From Bathymodiolus brooksi (taxonomy: Eukaryota > Mollusca > Bivalvia > Mytilida > Modiolidae), in assembly GCA_963680875.1 (NCBI GenBank), contig OY804578.1:99787689-99851688 (forward strand): a stretch of 64,000 bases of DNA, in the 5' to 3' direction. Position numbers and translations under genes: made by a program. The notes beneath the pieces are model-generated. The model searched no databases and was not told the DNA's origin. It was given only the letters and a program-made list of their open reading frames with translations. This document shows positions 12,236 through 20,208 of this stretch, piece by piece (position 1 is the stretch's first letter; each line of letters begins with the position of its first letter).

Positions 12236-12900
12236 CCTATAGCAGTATGGTACAAATGGTTTATGTTTGAAAACATGGACATCATATTGTAAAAACTATC
12301 AATTTCCAATCTAGTGAATAGTCAATATTTTCAGTGTAGTGTAGATCAGTCTTTGGTTGTTTATCATTTTTACCTTGGACATTGTATTGTCTGTTCTTCT
12401 TTGATTACCCCTTTACTATCTTCATAACCTTTCCTGGCAGAACATCAGACGTGTATTTTTAGAACAATTGATAAAACAATTCAACAGGTCGACAAAACCT
12501 AATTGTACTTATTTTCGACCATTTAAAGTTGCTATGTAACCTAATGACAATGTACAATGCCAGACAAATAAAATAGAAACAAAAAAAAAGGGCCAGTTGT
12601 CATAGTAATTTCCTTTTCTCTAATTCTTGTTCAATTTTCACACTTCTCAACCCGTGTGAGAAGAAATCGATAATCAACGTGTGGATCACTTTGTTCTCAG
12701 TCGCTGATTGGTCAATTACGCAATTATGTCTCAACCCGTGGGTGAGATAAGAATTTCACGCTACCTTTCCCGTAAAAATGTTACGTTTCGCAAAATGTCA
12801 TTGTGTCAATAAAATCGTTTAATTAACCGTAACTAACCGTAATTAACCGTACCGTCGTCAAGAACCCCTCATCTGGAATCTTGTCCCTTCTCCATCATTG
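12236..12900. other. AT-rich spacer with a Fam-C scrap
   Basis: At 12376-12430 the sequence ATTGTCTGTTCTTCTTTGAT and the following TTACCCCTTTACTATCTTCA are a decayed reverse-strand Fam-C fragment. At 12820-12855 the 10-bp motif TAATTAACCG occurs about three times in tandem. Nothing else is recognised. Confidence 0.5.
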
Positions 12901-12925
12901 CTTCAAAAACATTCATTAACGGGTG

Positions 12926-12958
12926 TGACGTCAATTGGAGTATACGTCAGTGACGTCA
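12926..12958. promoter_or_regulatory. Pair of CRE-type TGACGTCA sites around ATTGG
   Basis: The full palindrome TGACGTCA, the consensus for CREB/ATF bZIP factors, occurs at 12926-12933 and 12951-12958. An inverted CCAAT motif (ATTGG) overlaps the first and a half site TACGTCA lies between. The cluster would suit a cAMP-responsive promoter or enhancer, but no transcript start or exon is visible nearby. The downstream 70-codon frame resembles no protein I know. Confidence 0.3.
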
Positions 12959-12959
12959 T

Positions 12960-13620
12960 TGAACGTCGATTTGAGAAAGTGAAAACGGTCATATATTTTG
13001 TTAAATTAGTGAAAAAAAGAATCAAACAAATTGTTAGTGGTACATTAGAGAAACAATCTCTAACATTGTTTCCCGTTTATTACGATAATTTCTCAAATCT
13101 CGATAGTTAAATTTTTACATTTTAAAGTTCTCGGTTTCTATATGTAAATCTTATATTAAAAACAGAGAACAAGTTGGTCTGTTGAAAAAGATTTGGGGTC
13201 ATATAAATGTAGTTTGATTTTCTGTTCGTACCAGTTTATACATAATGAGAAAAATCTCTCAGATTGTAAAAGTGAAAATTATCTCATTTTTGTTGTAGCA
13301 AACACTTATCAGAACAAATTTCTTATCAAATATTATTGGAAAATTCTAACAAATCTCGAACCCGACAAAAATGTTTTCTTACAGTAAAAATTAATAACTA
13401 TTACTATGATTGGTCATTTTGGCAAAGTATGTGTTTTACAAATATTTTTTTTTTAATTCCCAAAATCCAATGGAATCAAAACATTGATTTGTGATTGCTT
13501 AACGTCCAGTAGTAAATATTTGATGCATATTCAGGAAGAGAGTACATTCATCAAAATGTAGAAACAAGGGTGGGAAGAGACAACTGATACAACGACTTCT
13601 TAACACGAGCTATACGATCT
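12960..13620. other. AT-rich stretch, no feature seen
   Basis: Short open frames at 12898-13110 and 13193-13387 have low-complexity, unrecognised translations. I see no repeat family and no convincing splice sites. Confidence 0.45.
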
Positions 13621-13639
13621 CGAGTCAACCATTGTCTGT

Positions 13640-13860
13640 CCTTTTTGTCCGTTTTCTTTTTTTGTTATTGCATTGTCTGTCCTTCTTTCAATTGAGGTTT
13701 CTGATTACCCCTATGGTGCCTTCAAATTTTTTGTTACTGCCGCTGGGAAAGTGTAAAGAGTTTAGCGCATGCAATGAAAAAAGAAAAGTCTGAAGATACT
13801 AAAGGGATAGTCAGAAGCTGTAACTCAAAGAAGGACAGACAATACAATAACGGAAAGACA
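13640..13860. repeat. Inverted pair of Fam-C ends
   Basis: The reverse-strand Fam-C end at about 13665-13728 (ATTGTCTGTCCTTCTTTCAA, then TTACCCCTATGGTGCCTTCA) is followed by the forward end at 13780-13850 (GAAGATACTAAAGGGATAGT, then AAGAAGGACAGACAATACAA). The two can pair as an imperfect hairpin with a loop of about 50 bases. It may come from two head-to-head copies or an inversion. Confidence 0.65.
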
Positions 13861-14455
13861 AACAACGATTTACAAAACACTGCACAGAAAGCTCAAGATT
13901 GGGCAACACAAACCCTACTAAAATCCGGAGGTGAACTCAGGTGCTCCGGAAGGGTGAGCAGTTCCTGCTCAGATAGTGACAACCTTCGTATTATTAAAGT
14001 TACAAACCAGGTAATAAGTCATGAGTGAGGAAAAGACTGGGGTTTGATTATGACATACGGATCATATCAGTGGTAATTTGTGACAGATATTTCGTAATGG
14101 CAAAACAAGTCATGGTGGTGACCCTAAAACTTTAGAAGTGATAACATCAACTTAACCACACATTTGGTTCAGTGGTTTCCTTATTAGCAACAATCCTCTA
14201 TCAAGGAAATAATGATAGTAACCACACGCTCTGGAATACCAACCTTCTCTTTTTCTGGCATCTACAGAAGAGGTCCCAAACTTAGAGGTAGTGCGACAAC
14301 CTCCAAACACGTTTACAACAATGATCCACAGTCAGGCTTTCCGTAACAAAACCTAGCAATCCCCCTCTCTCCCTCATCAAGAGGGCACCCTCTACCCACC
14401 ATCTGGAGACACGCTGGACAGCTCTGTTCGTTGATCCCTGGGAACCGTTATCAAT
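13764..14455 (+). mobile_element. Fam-C dispersed element, long copy
   Basis: Order of blocks: GAAGATACTAAAGGGATAGT; AAGAAGGACAGACAATACAA (a single unit of what is a 30-bp array in the 31.7 kb copy); GGAGGTGAACTCAGGTGCTC; a run with GACAGATATTTCGTAATGG; then a more GC-rich tail to about 14455. Other copies lie at 19540-19830 (reverse), 27536-27765, 29640-29940, 31535-31990 (reverse), 43885-44125 and 58262-58330 (reverse). The 84-codon frame at 13774-14028 is open in several copies but looks like repeat sequence, not a protein domain. Class unknown. Confidence 0.65.
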
Positions 14456-14639
14456 TGTACCAATAGTTTAATTTGAAAAGAGATAATTAATTATTCCGGT
14501 TAAATAGAATCGTGTCTTATTTTGATATTCTATTCCAATTACTTCAAACATAATTAGAAAATCGAGACTGTAGAATGAAACATAAATATTTTGCTACATG
14601 AAACACTAATCATAGATAAAGTGCTAGGACCATAAACTA

Positions 14640-14800
14640 GCTTAACCCCGCCACTTTTTATTCAAGTGCCTGTTCCAAGCCAGGAAAGTGAGCGGTCATG
14701 TATTTGTTTTTGAGGGTATCGATTTTACCTCTTTCTACGATTTTGATATTTGATTTTGGAATTGTTTCGATTCTGTGGTATGTTTTGTTTCTCATTTTAT
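14640..14800 (+). mobile_element. Fam-B element, array-free copy
   Basis: The run GTGCCTGTTCCAAGCCAGGA, AAGTGAGCGGTCATG, GAGGGTATCGATTTTACC and ATTTTGGAATTGTTTCGAT matches the two flanks of the array at 20.2-22.95 kb. Between those landmarks it holds a single 36-37 bp segment (about 14693-14730) where the other copy holds about 74 units. A reverse piece with TTGACCGCTCACTTTCCTGG and CTTGGTAC lies at 29294-29322. Confidence 0.7.
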
Positions 14801-15109
14801 TACCAAAATATTTTTTTTAATTCCAACATAATTAAATATCCGAAATTGACGAAAATGTATTCTAATAGTAAATAGATAAACAAAAACCTTTAATATTATT
14901 GCTCATATGGCAAACTACGTGTTTATATTGCAATTTAGACAGTGATGATCACAGACATTAAATGTGTAACAAAAATAACATATCAATATTACATGTATTA
15001 CGATTTCTAAGCCAACAGTTAATGAAAATAAATATATATGGCTACATTTCTCCTAGATTTTATTGGAGGGTCATATTGCTGTAGAAAGAAATATTTTGAA
15101 ATATACAAC

Positions 15110-15262
15110 TGATTAAGGTTATTAGAAAAAACGTTTTTGCGCTCACTAATTTAGATATCTACGTGTATATTACCATCACTGGTCGATATATCTGCTAGTG
15201 GACAATAAGTCCCCGACGGTATCATCCGCTCAGTAGTCAGTGCTTCTGGCGATGGCATGGTT
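15110..15262 (-). mobile_element. Fam-A fragment, reverse
   Basis: GCGCTCACTAATTTAGATAT is the reverse of the conserved Fam-A block ATATCAAATTTAGTGCGCAC. It is followed by AGTCCCCGACGGTATCATCC and AGTAGTCAGTGCTTC, blocks that recur in the other orientation at 30618-30690 and in the same one at 34955-35000. Unit array absent. Confidence 0.6.
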
Positions 15263-15295
15263 TATTACATATATTTTCATGTTCGAAATTAAGGG

Positions 15296-15345
15296 TCATG
15301 GTTATGGTGTTTAATGCCACTTTCAACAATGTTTCATGCTTGAAA
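15296..15345 (-). mobile_element. SINE 3' tail scrap
   Basis: GGTTATGGTGTTTAATGCCA and the following CTTTCAACAATGTTTC are the reverse of the shared SINE 3' end. Only about 50 bases remain, and they adjoin the MITE at 15360. Confidence 0.65.
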
Positions 15346-15359
15346 TTTACATTACTTAA

Positions 15360-15632
15360 GGTGGTACCATACACTTCAGGTAAAATTTGATCTGCTCGTT
15401 TAATTTTCTTATTTTTTTGGCAGTGTGTTTGAATATATCCACTGTAATAAATATCAAAATTTTAACAAATTTCAACCAACAGACTCAGAGCTATAAATTC
15501 ACTAGCCACATAGCAGCTTTTCTCTCTGTGGTTTTGATCACCGAGATGCTTGAAATCTGCATACAAACATCATATGATCAAAACGTTCAACTGATTTTAA
15601 AGAGTTATCTCCCTTTAGTGTATGGTACCACC
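15360..15632. mobile_element. 273-bp MITE with 16-bp TIRs and TTAA target duplication
   Basis: The left end GGTGGTACCATACACT and right end AGTGTATGGTACCACC are perfect inverted repeats of 16 bp, directly flanked on both sides by TTAA (15356-15359 and 15633-15636). A TTAA duplication is the hallmark of piggyBac-type insertion, though that assignment rests on the duplication alone; the GGTGG terminus is not the usual CCC. A subterminal AGAGTTATCTCCC is present. No transposase is encoded, and the 97-codon frame from 15387 runs out through the right TIR and is not a gene. Confidence 0.85.
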
Positions 15633-15904
15633 TTAAATAAGTTATTGATTATCAAATCTAAGGTCAAGCTCCCTCAATGATTGACAACCGTAGTCAATTC
15701 TGACTATCCTGCTGTTTGGGACCTTTGGTTTACTGGTTCACTAGAGGGTTTGAGATCGTGAACTTGTACGTGCACGTGTAAAAAATACCCATCACGTGAT
15801 TTACTTTCTCTTTACACGTTGCTTGGAACTTGTAAAAAGGCGTCTACAAGTATGTAGAATACGTGTGAGATTTACGCAAATAATAACGTTTTATAAGATT
15901 TGAT

Positions 15905-16172
15905 TTGATTTTTAGTGTTTAATGCAACTTTCAGCAATATTTTAGCTATATCATGGCGACCAGTTTTAGTGGTGGAAGAAGCCGGAGTACCCGGAGAGAA
16001 CCACTGACCATGGGCAAGCAACTGGTAAGCTTTATCACTTGCGGTTGCGAGGCGAGTGCACCCTTTTTGTAATTTACAAAGCCGGGCGCGAACCCACGCC
16101 GTATTGGTGATAGGCTTGCATGAGTTGCTAGGTAATCCAACTACCTAACTCATTGAGCCACCCGGGCCCTCG
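15905..16172 (-). mobile_element. SINE head type 1, reverse, full length
   Basis: Reading on the minus strand: a head with GTGGCTCAATGAGTTAGGTA, a B-box-like GGGTTCGCGCCC, the body with ACTCCGGCTTCTTCCACCAC, and the tail with GCTGAAAGTTGCATTAAACA. It ends at about 16172 in GGGCCCGGGTGGC. It is the same subfamily as 12005-12235 and close to full length. The 64-codon reverse frame in it is a repeat by-product. Confidence 0.82.
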
Positions 16173-16241
16173 TTTTATAAGTAATAAGACTTAAATTACT
16201 TGGCTTGCCTATCAACTGACAATGAGTGTGCATGCACCTGG

Positions 16242-16310
16242 TGAAGAAAGTTATTACAGAAACGTAGCGTGCGCACTAAATTGGATATCTAGGTTTTTAT
16301 CGAAATATCT
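16242..16310 (-). mobile_element. Fam-A end fragment, reverse
   Basis: AAGTTATTACAGAAACGTAG followed by CGTGCGCACTAAATTGGATA is the conserved Fam-A end in reverse. Only about 65 bases are present. Confidence 0.6.
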
Positions 16311-16689
16311 AATGCATCGATTATCGTGGAGGAGGAAATAAGTTATGCATATGACATGAAAAAGGTGTGTGTAATGAAACTTGTATATAAATAAATCTTA
16401 GATATATAAGGTTTATCTTGTAATATGCAATATGTGCGGAAAAATTTCTTTTATTATAGGTTTACAGTGTAATGTTTGAATGTTGTAAATGTTGAAATAT
16501 TCAACAATGAAGAACACAATATTAAAACCATGACAACATATTAAGTATTTGAAGAGTTTAATTTGATATCGTTGTAATTATTTACAAGCAGATTGTTTTA
16601 GATTGCCAACTTGTATTAAATTCAGAGACACACTTTATTCGTTTTAATATACATATGTGTTTATAGATATATTTAAGTCAGAGGTCGTC

Positions 16690-16958
16690 TTGGTCGTGAT
16701 CGTATGGTAGTTGGATTTACAACTGTCTGTTCAATCAGTGCATATCACTTGTTATATAAAGCTATGAGTTCGAATCCCGCTCACGGCGAGGTGTACTCGA
16801 TACAACGTTATGTGATAAAGTTTGTCCGTGAGACTTGTGGCATGTCGGGGGTTTTCTCCGGGTACTCTGGTTTTCTCTACCAATAAAACTGACCGCCACG
16901 ATAGACCTGAAATATTGTTGAAAGTGGCGTTGAACACCATAACCATAACCATAACCGG
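16690..16958 (+). mobile_element. tRNA-headed SINE (head type 2), full length
   Basis: The head runs TTGGTCGTGATCGTATGGTA to ATGAGTTCGAATCCCGCTCA; GAGTTCGAATCCC is an excellent RNA polymerase III B box. The body has TTTTCTCCGGGTACTCTGGT, and the tail GAAAGTGGCGTTGAACACCA is followed by about four ATAACC repeats. The body and tail are the same as in head-type-1 SINEs, so the two subfamilies share a 3' half but not a 5' half. A third SINE type starts immediately after the ATAACC tail. Confidence 0.85.
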
Positions 16959-16965
16959 AGCTGTT

Positions 16966-17125
16966 GTGGTCGAGTGGTCTAGGGCGCTGGACATAAGGCT
17001 AAGCGATTGGTGCTGCAGTGTATCAATGGTGTGAGTTCAAATCACGTCGAGGGAAGAACAAAAATTTGACAGATCAAAAATCTAATTCTAACACTGTTTG
17101 GTTTAATTTTCAGACGTATATAATA
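16966..17125 (+). mobile_element. SINE with a leucine-tRNA-like head, copy 1
   Basis: The head reads TGTGGTCGAGTGGTCTAGGG, CGCTGGACATAAG, and GTGAGTTCAAATCACGTCGA. The order GTCGAGTGGTCTAGGGCGCTGGA, an extended variable region and a T-arm is that of a class II (Leu/Ser) tRNA. An ATAAG at the expected anticodon place hints at Leu-TAA, but stem pairing is degraded. The body, with GACAGATCAAAAATCTAATT and GTTTGGTTTAATTTTCAGAC, is shared only with the copy at 17862, which marks both as SINEs and not tRNA genes. Confidence 0.8.
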
Positions 17126-17505
17126 TTTAGTATTAACCTAGTATCACAAGTAACGTTGAGATCCAGTGAGACAGATATACTGTATGGTTGTCACTTGCTT
17201 AGATGTTTGTATAATATACTTTATCCTGCAATCAGTACATTTGCTGTACAAATATGCTATGCGAATAAATGTTTGCTTTATTCGTACTAGACGAATAAAC
17301 TTTTCAGCCTACGAATAAACTTTCCTGTTACCCTGTAGTTATGTACAGCGGAGGGCGCAGATAAGTATGAAACTGGTACTAATGTAACGCGGACCAAGAA
17401 GAAGACACCCTTGACAACATTTATGAAAGGCGAGGAATGATGCTTGTTTCTGTCCTTTTTGTTTAAATCTGACAAGTTTTCCGACTTTTTTGACATTGCA
17501 GGATA
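17126..17505. other. Unassigned AT-rich stretch
   Basis: A CGAATAAA motif recurs near 17261, 17293 and 17312. The CTTTCCTGTTACCCTGTAG at about 17320 resembles one unit of the 21-bp array at 26.2 kb. Reverse frames at 17287-17545 are low complexity and unrecognised. Confidence 0.4.
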
Positions 17506-17509
17506 AACA

Positions 17510-17656
17510 CAATATACGTACATTGTCGTTAAATATAAAATTCATTTGTACTCGCTGCGAAACAGGCCTGAAAAGCTCGCCGAAGACTCGCTATTCTGCC
17601 TGTTTCTAAAGCTCGTACAAATAAATTTCATATTTACCGACAATGTACGTATATTG
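17510..17656. repeat. Inverted repeat, about 147 bp
   Basis: The left arm CAATATACGTACATTGTCG, TAAATATAAAATTCATTTGTAC is mirrored on the right by GTACAAATAAATTTCATATTTA then CGACAATGTACGTATATTG. Inside, GAAACAGGC and GCCTGTTTC form a second pair of arms around a GC-richer loop. It probably is a small foldback or MITE element. Confidence 0.8.
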
Positions 17657-17861
17657 TATATTTATTTCCTGTGACTGTATAATGATTTCATCATTATCCT
17701 AAACAATATGTTAAAAATTGCTGAGTTAGATTGCTGTCAAATTATAATATTAAGTATATATGTACCATCTACACACGCTTAGACACATGTCTTATGTCTA
17801 TCTCTAGATTTTTTCCTACCAGACAAGATAACACTTCGACTATTGAAGCTCCATTTTTAGT

Positions 17862-18030
17862 GGAGCGGATGTAGTCGAGTGGTCTAGGGCGCTGGACATA
17901 AGGATAAGCGATTGGTGCTGCAGTGTATCAATGATGTGAGTTCAAATCCCGTCGAGGGAAGAAGAAATATTTGACAGCTCAAAAATCTAATTCTAACACT
18001 GTTTGGTTTAATTTTCAGACGTATATATAT
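17862..18030 (+). mobile_element. SINE with a leucine-tRNA-like head, copy 2
   Basis: TAGTCGAGTGG fits the A box TRGYNNARNGG exactly and GTTCAAATCC fits the B box exactly, so this copy keeps an apparently intact RNA polymerase III promoter. From the head to TTCAGACGTATATAT it parallels 16966-17125 with few differences (AAGGATAAGC for AAGGCTAAGC; CAAATCCCG for CAAATCACG). Confidence 0.83.
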
Positions 18031-18037
18031 AAACGTC

Positions 18038-18435
18038 TAAAATGGTTTGTAAAACAACACCAAGTACACAAAACAAAGTGATAAAGAATTAAACACTTCG
18101 TTGAATGACAAAATTTTCGTCCCACAGAGGGACTTTATCAATGTCTAATCTAATTGATAAAGAATTAAATACTTCGTTGAATGACAAAATTTTCGTCCCA
18201 CCGAGGGACTTTATCAATGTCTAATATTGTTGAATGACAAAATTTTCCCACCGAGGGACTTTATCAATGTCTAATATTAGATTAGACATTGATAAAGTCC
18301 CTCGGTGGGACGAAAATTTTGTCATTAGACATTGATAAAGTCCCTCGGTGGGACGAAAATTTTGTCATTCAACGAAGTGTTTAATTCTTTATCACTTTGT
18401 TTTGTGTACTTGGTGTTGTTTTACAAACCATTTTA
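18038..18435. repeat. Complex inverted repeat, about 400 bp
   Basis: The left side begins TAAAATGGTTTGTAAAACAA and the right side ends with its complement, TTGTTTTACAAACCATTTTA. The block holding GATAAAGAATTAAA, GACAAAATTTTCGTCCCACC and GAGGGACTTTATCAATGTCT is present about three times on the left (from 18085, 18150 and 18228, the last shortened) and about twice in reverse on the right (from 18276 and 18326). It can fold into alternative cruciforms. No ORF. Confidence 0.88.
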
Positions 18436-18436
18436 G

Positions 18437-18586
18437 TATATGTTATTCAGCTATCAGACACGGTATATAATGTGACATTCTCGGCTTATGATATATATTC
18501 CCTGAGGCGCAGCCGAAGGGAATATATATCATAAGCCGGGAATGTCACATTATATACCCTGTCTGATAGCTGAATAACAGATATAT
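18437..18586. repeat. Near-perfect palindrome of 150 bp
   Basis: Left arm GTTATTCAGCTATCAGACAC, ATAATGTGACATTC, GGCTTATGATATATATTCCC; right arm GGGAATATATATCATAAGCC, GAATGTCACATTAT, GTCTGATAGCTGAATAAC. The loop is about a dozen bases around GAGGCGCAGCCG. It directly adjoins the preceding inverted repeat. The GAGGCGCAGCCGA loop is familiar from bivalve palindromic repeats. A cruciform or a hairpin RNA would be very stable. Confidence 0.88.
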
Positions 18587-18691
18587 TATGGATTTAACCA
18601 TTGTTTTTTTTTAAATACAACATCCAACTGTATTAAATATTTGCGTCTTTTATTTTCATTTTTCGTATCTCTAGATGTCCGTTTCTGTACC

Positions 18692-18719
18692 TTTGACGTC
18701 ATTCTTCAATGACGTCAAA
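18692..18719. promoter_or_regulatory. Palindromic pair of CRE sites
   Basis: TTTGACGTCATT and AATGACGTCAAA are perfect complements separated by CTTC, so each arm contains a full TGACGTCA consensus. A further CACGTCA half site follows at about 18727. This could be a bZIP-binding element carried by the neighbouring repeats. No transcription unit is visible. Confidence 0.35.
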
Positions 18720-18729
18720 ATATGTGTCA

Positions 18730-19540
18730 CGTCATATTTCATGTATGGGGTGTGTCATGAAGGAAAATACTGTACTACATTTCTAAATCAATACAGTTTC
18801 ATATGTAGTAAATTTTATAAACTTTAATAAATATAACATTAATATATCACATAAAAAAACAACGGGTTTGCGAAACAGTTTCAATAATTTAAATGTTAAC
18901 AACATGTAAATAAAACCTTGGTGTGGCTCCATGACGTCGAAAGTTTTCAAGGCTCAACGTTTTGTTTATTTGTTATGGTACAGCCGTGGAACATATAGGA
19001 GTCTGCTAAATCAATCAGGTATTTGTGACGGAATTAATCGTTGTAATATTTTTTTGTTCATGCAGCCGTTTTGAGTATAAAAACAGCATTTAATTTGGTA
19101 AAAATGCATTTATTATTCCGTATTATACCATTGATTCAGTGAAGCGTAATGTTTTGTCGTCCATGTTTTAATCGTTTATGGAGACTGAAATATATACCCC
19201 GTCTGTTTTCCGAATATATGCTGACATTCAGGGTTGAAGAACCAATGAAAATATGTGTAACAAACTAAATTCGTAATATACGTTTATAATTGTTTTACTT
19301 GTATAGCATCGTTATACCGTAACGATCCAACACCCCGTAAGATTGATCGTTGACTGGTTTTTCAGACGTTGTATATATATGAAAACGTTAGTACAAGAAT
19401 GTTGTGAAAAATCCGTTTTGTTCTTTTTTTAATAATTTCTTTTATATATATATATATATATATATAATTATGTTTCTAAAATATTTATGCTCTAAGGCAA
19501 ATAATTGACAAGGTATGCGTCGTTTATTCTGAACCACTGA
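18730..19540. other. AT-rich spacer
   Basis: No gene is seen. Around 19186-19235 GAAATATATACCCCGTCTGT and TGCTGACATTCAGG loosely resemble arms of the palindrome at 18437, so this may be a decayed relative. A TA dinucleotide run is listed separately. Confidence 0.4.
19442..19466. repeat. TA microsatellite
   Basis: About twelve consecutive AT dinucleotides after TTCTTTT. Confidence 0.85.
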
Positions 19541-19830
19541 ACCAAAGATTCCTTATGGTAAAGTTGAAGCTATCACTTCGAAAAGTTTTACGGTCGCCAT
19601 CATGGATTTGTTAACCGTTACGGAATATCTGTGTCACAAATGACCACGGACAGGTTCCATTTATCGTAATCACAACCTGTTCCTTTCCTTGAATTAAAAA
19701 TGTATTTGTTAGTTTGTAACAAGAGTTACACGACGGGTGTCACTAGTGGAACAAGAACAGCTTTTCTTCCGTAGCACATGAGTTCACTACCTGTTTTTGT
19801 GGAGTTCGTATGTAGTGTTTTGTAGATTAT
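19540..19830 (-). mobile_element. Fam-C element, reverse, decayed
   Basis: Blocks in reverse order to the 13.8 kb copy: CTATCACTTCGAAAAGTTTT, ACGGTCGCCATCATGG, TTACGGAATATCTGTGTCAC, then ACGACGGGTGTCACTAGTGG and GGAACAAGAACAGC. The usual 3' part with GTAGTGTTTTGTAGATTATT and TTTTGGCCATCGTAC follows. It is shortened and diverged. Confidence 0.6.
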
Positions 19831-20159
19831 TATTTGTACGTTTGTTCTTTTTCTTTTGGCCATCGTACATTTTATTTACAGTATATAGGTATAGTACTAG
19901 ATAGAGTAGCGTTCGCCGTTTGTTGGTCGTCGTGTCCACTTAAATGCTGCCTTTGCAAGGTAACACTGGTTCACAAAATACAACGTATTTGACGTGAATG
20001 TAGCATTCTGGACAAAAAAGTACAATTCAATTTACCTTCATATTATATTTTTCCTCCATTTAATTCAACAGCAAATTATGCTTAAAACACAACCCTTATT
20101 CTTTAGTTGCAGCAATTGTAGATTGTAAACAATATTACTTATTTCAGTCCAGTCTGTTA

Positions 20160-20208
20160 TGGCAATACTGTCGTTTTTATTTAAATGTCTGTTCCAAGCT
20201 AGGAAAAT
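20160..20208 (+). mobile_element. Left flank of the Fam-B element holding the second array
   Basis: ATGTCTGTTCCAAGCTAGGA and AAATGGGCGTTCATG match 14662-14700 (GTGCCTGTTCCAAGCCAGGA, AAGTGAGCGGTCATG) almost base for base. The sequence then passes straight into the first array unit. Confidence 0.75.

Noticed and set aside
12898..13110. Gene start downstream of the CRE pair
   Set aside because: The 70-codon frame has no recognisable domain, and it begins before the CRE sites, so the sites cannot be its promoter.
15387..15680. 97-codon frame as a small gene
   Set aside because: It lies within a MITE and reads out through its right inverted repeat.
16752..17034. Overlapping frames on both strands reading FNATFNNIS or SVRLVACRGFSPGT
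   Set aside because: These are translations of the SINE body, a common source of false proteins in bivalve annotations.
16966..17045. True leucine tRNA gene
   Set aside because: It lacks good acceptor and anticodon stem pairing and is followed by a body shared with a second copy, which marks it as a SINE head.
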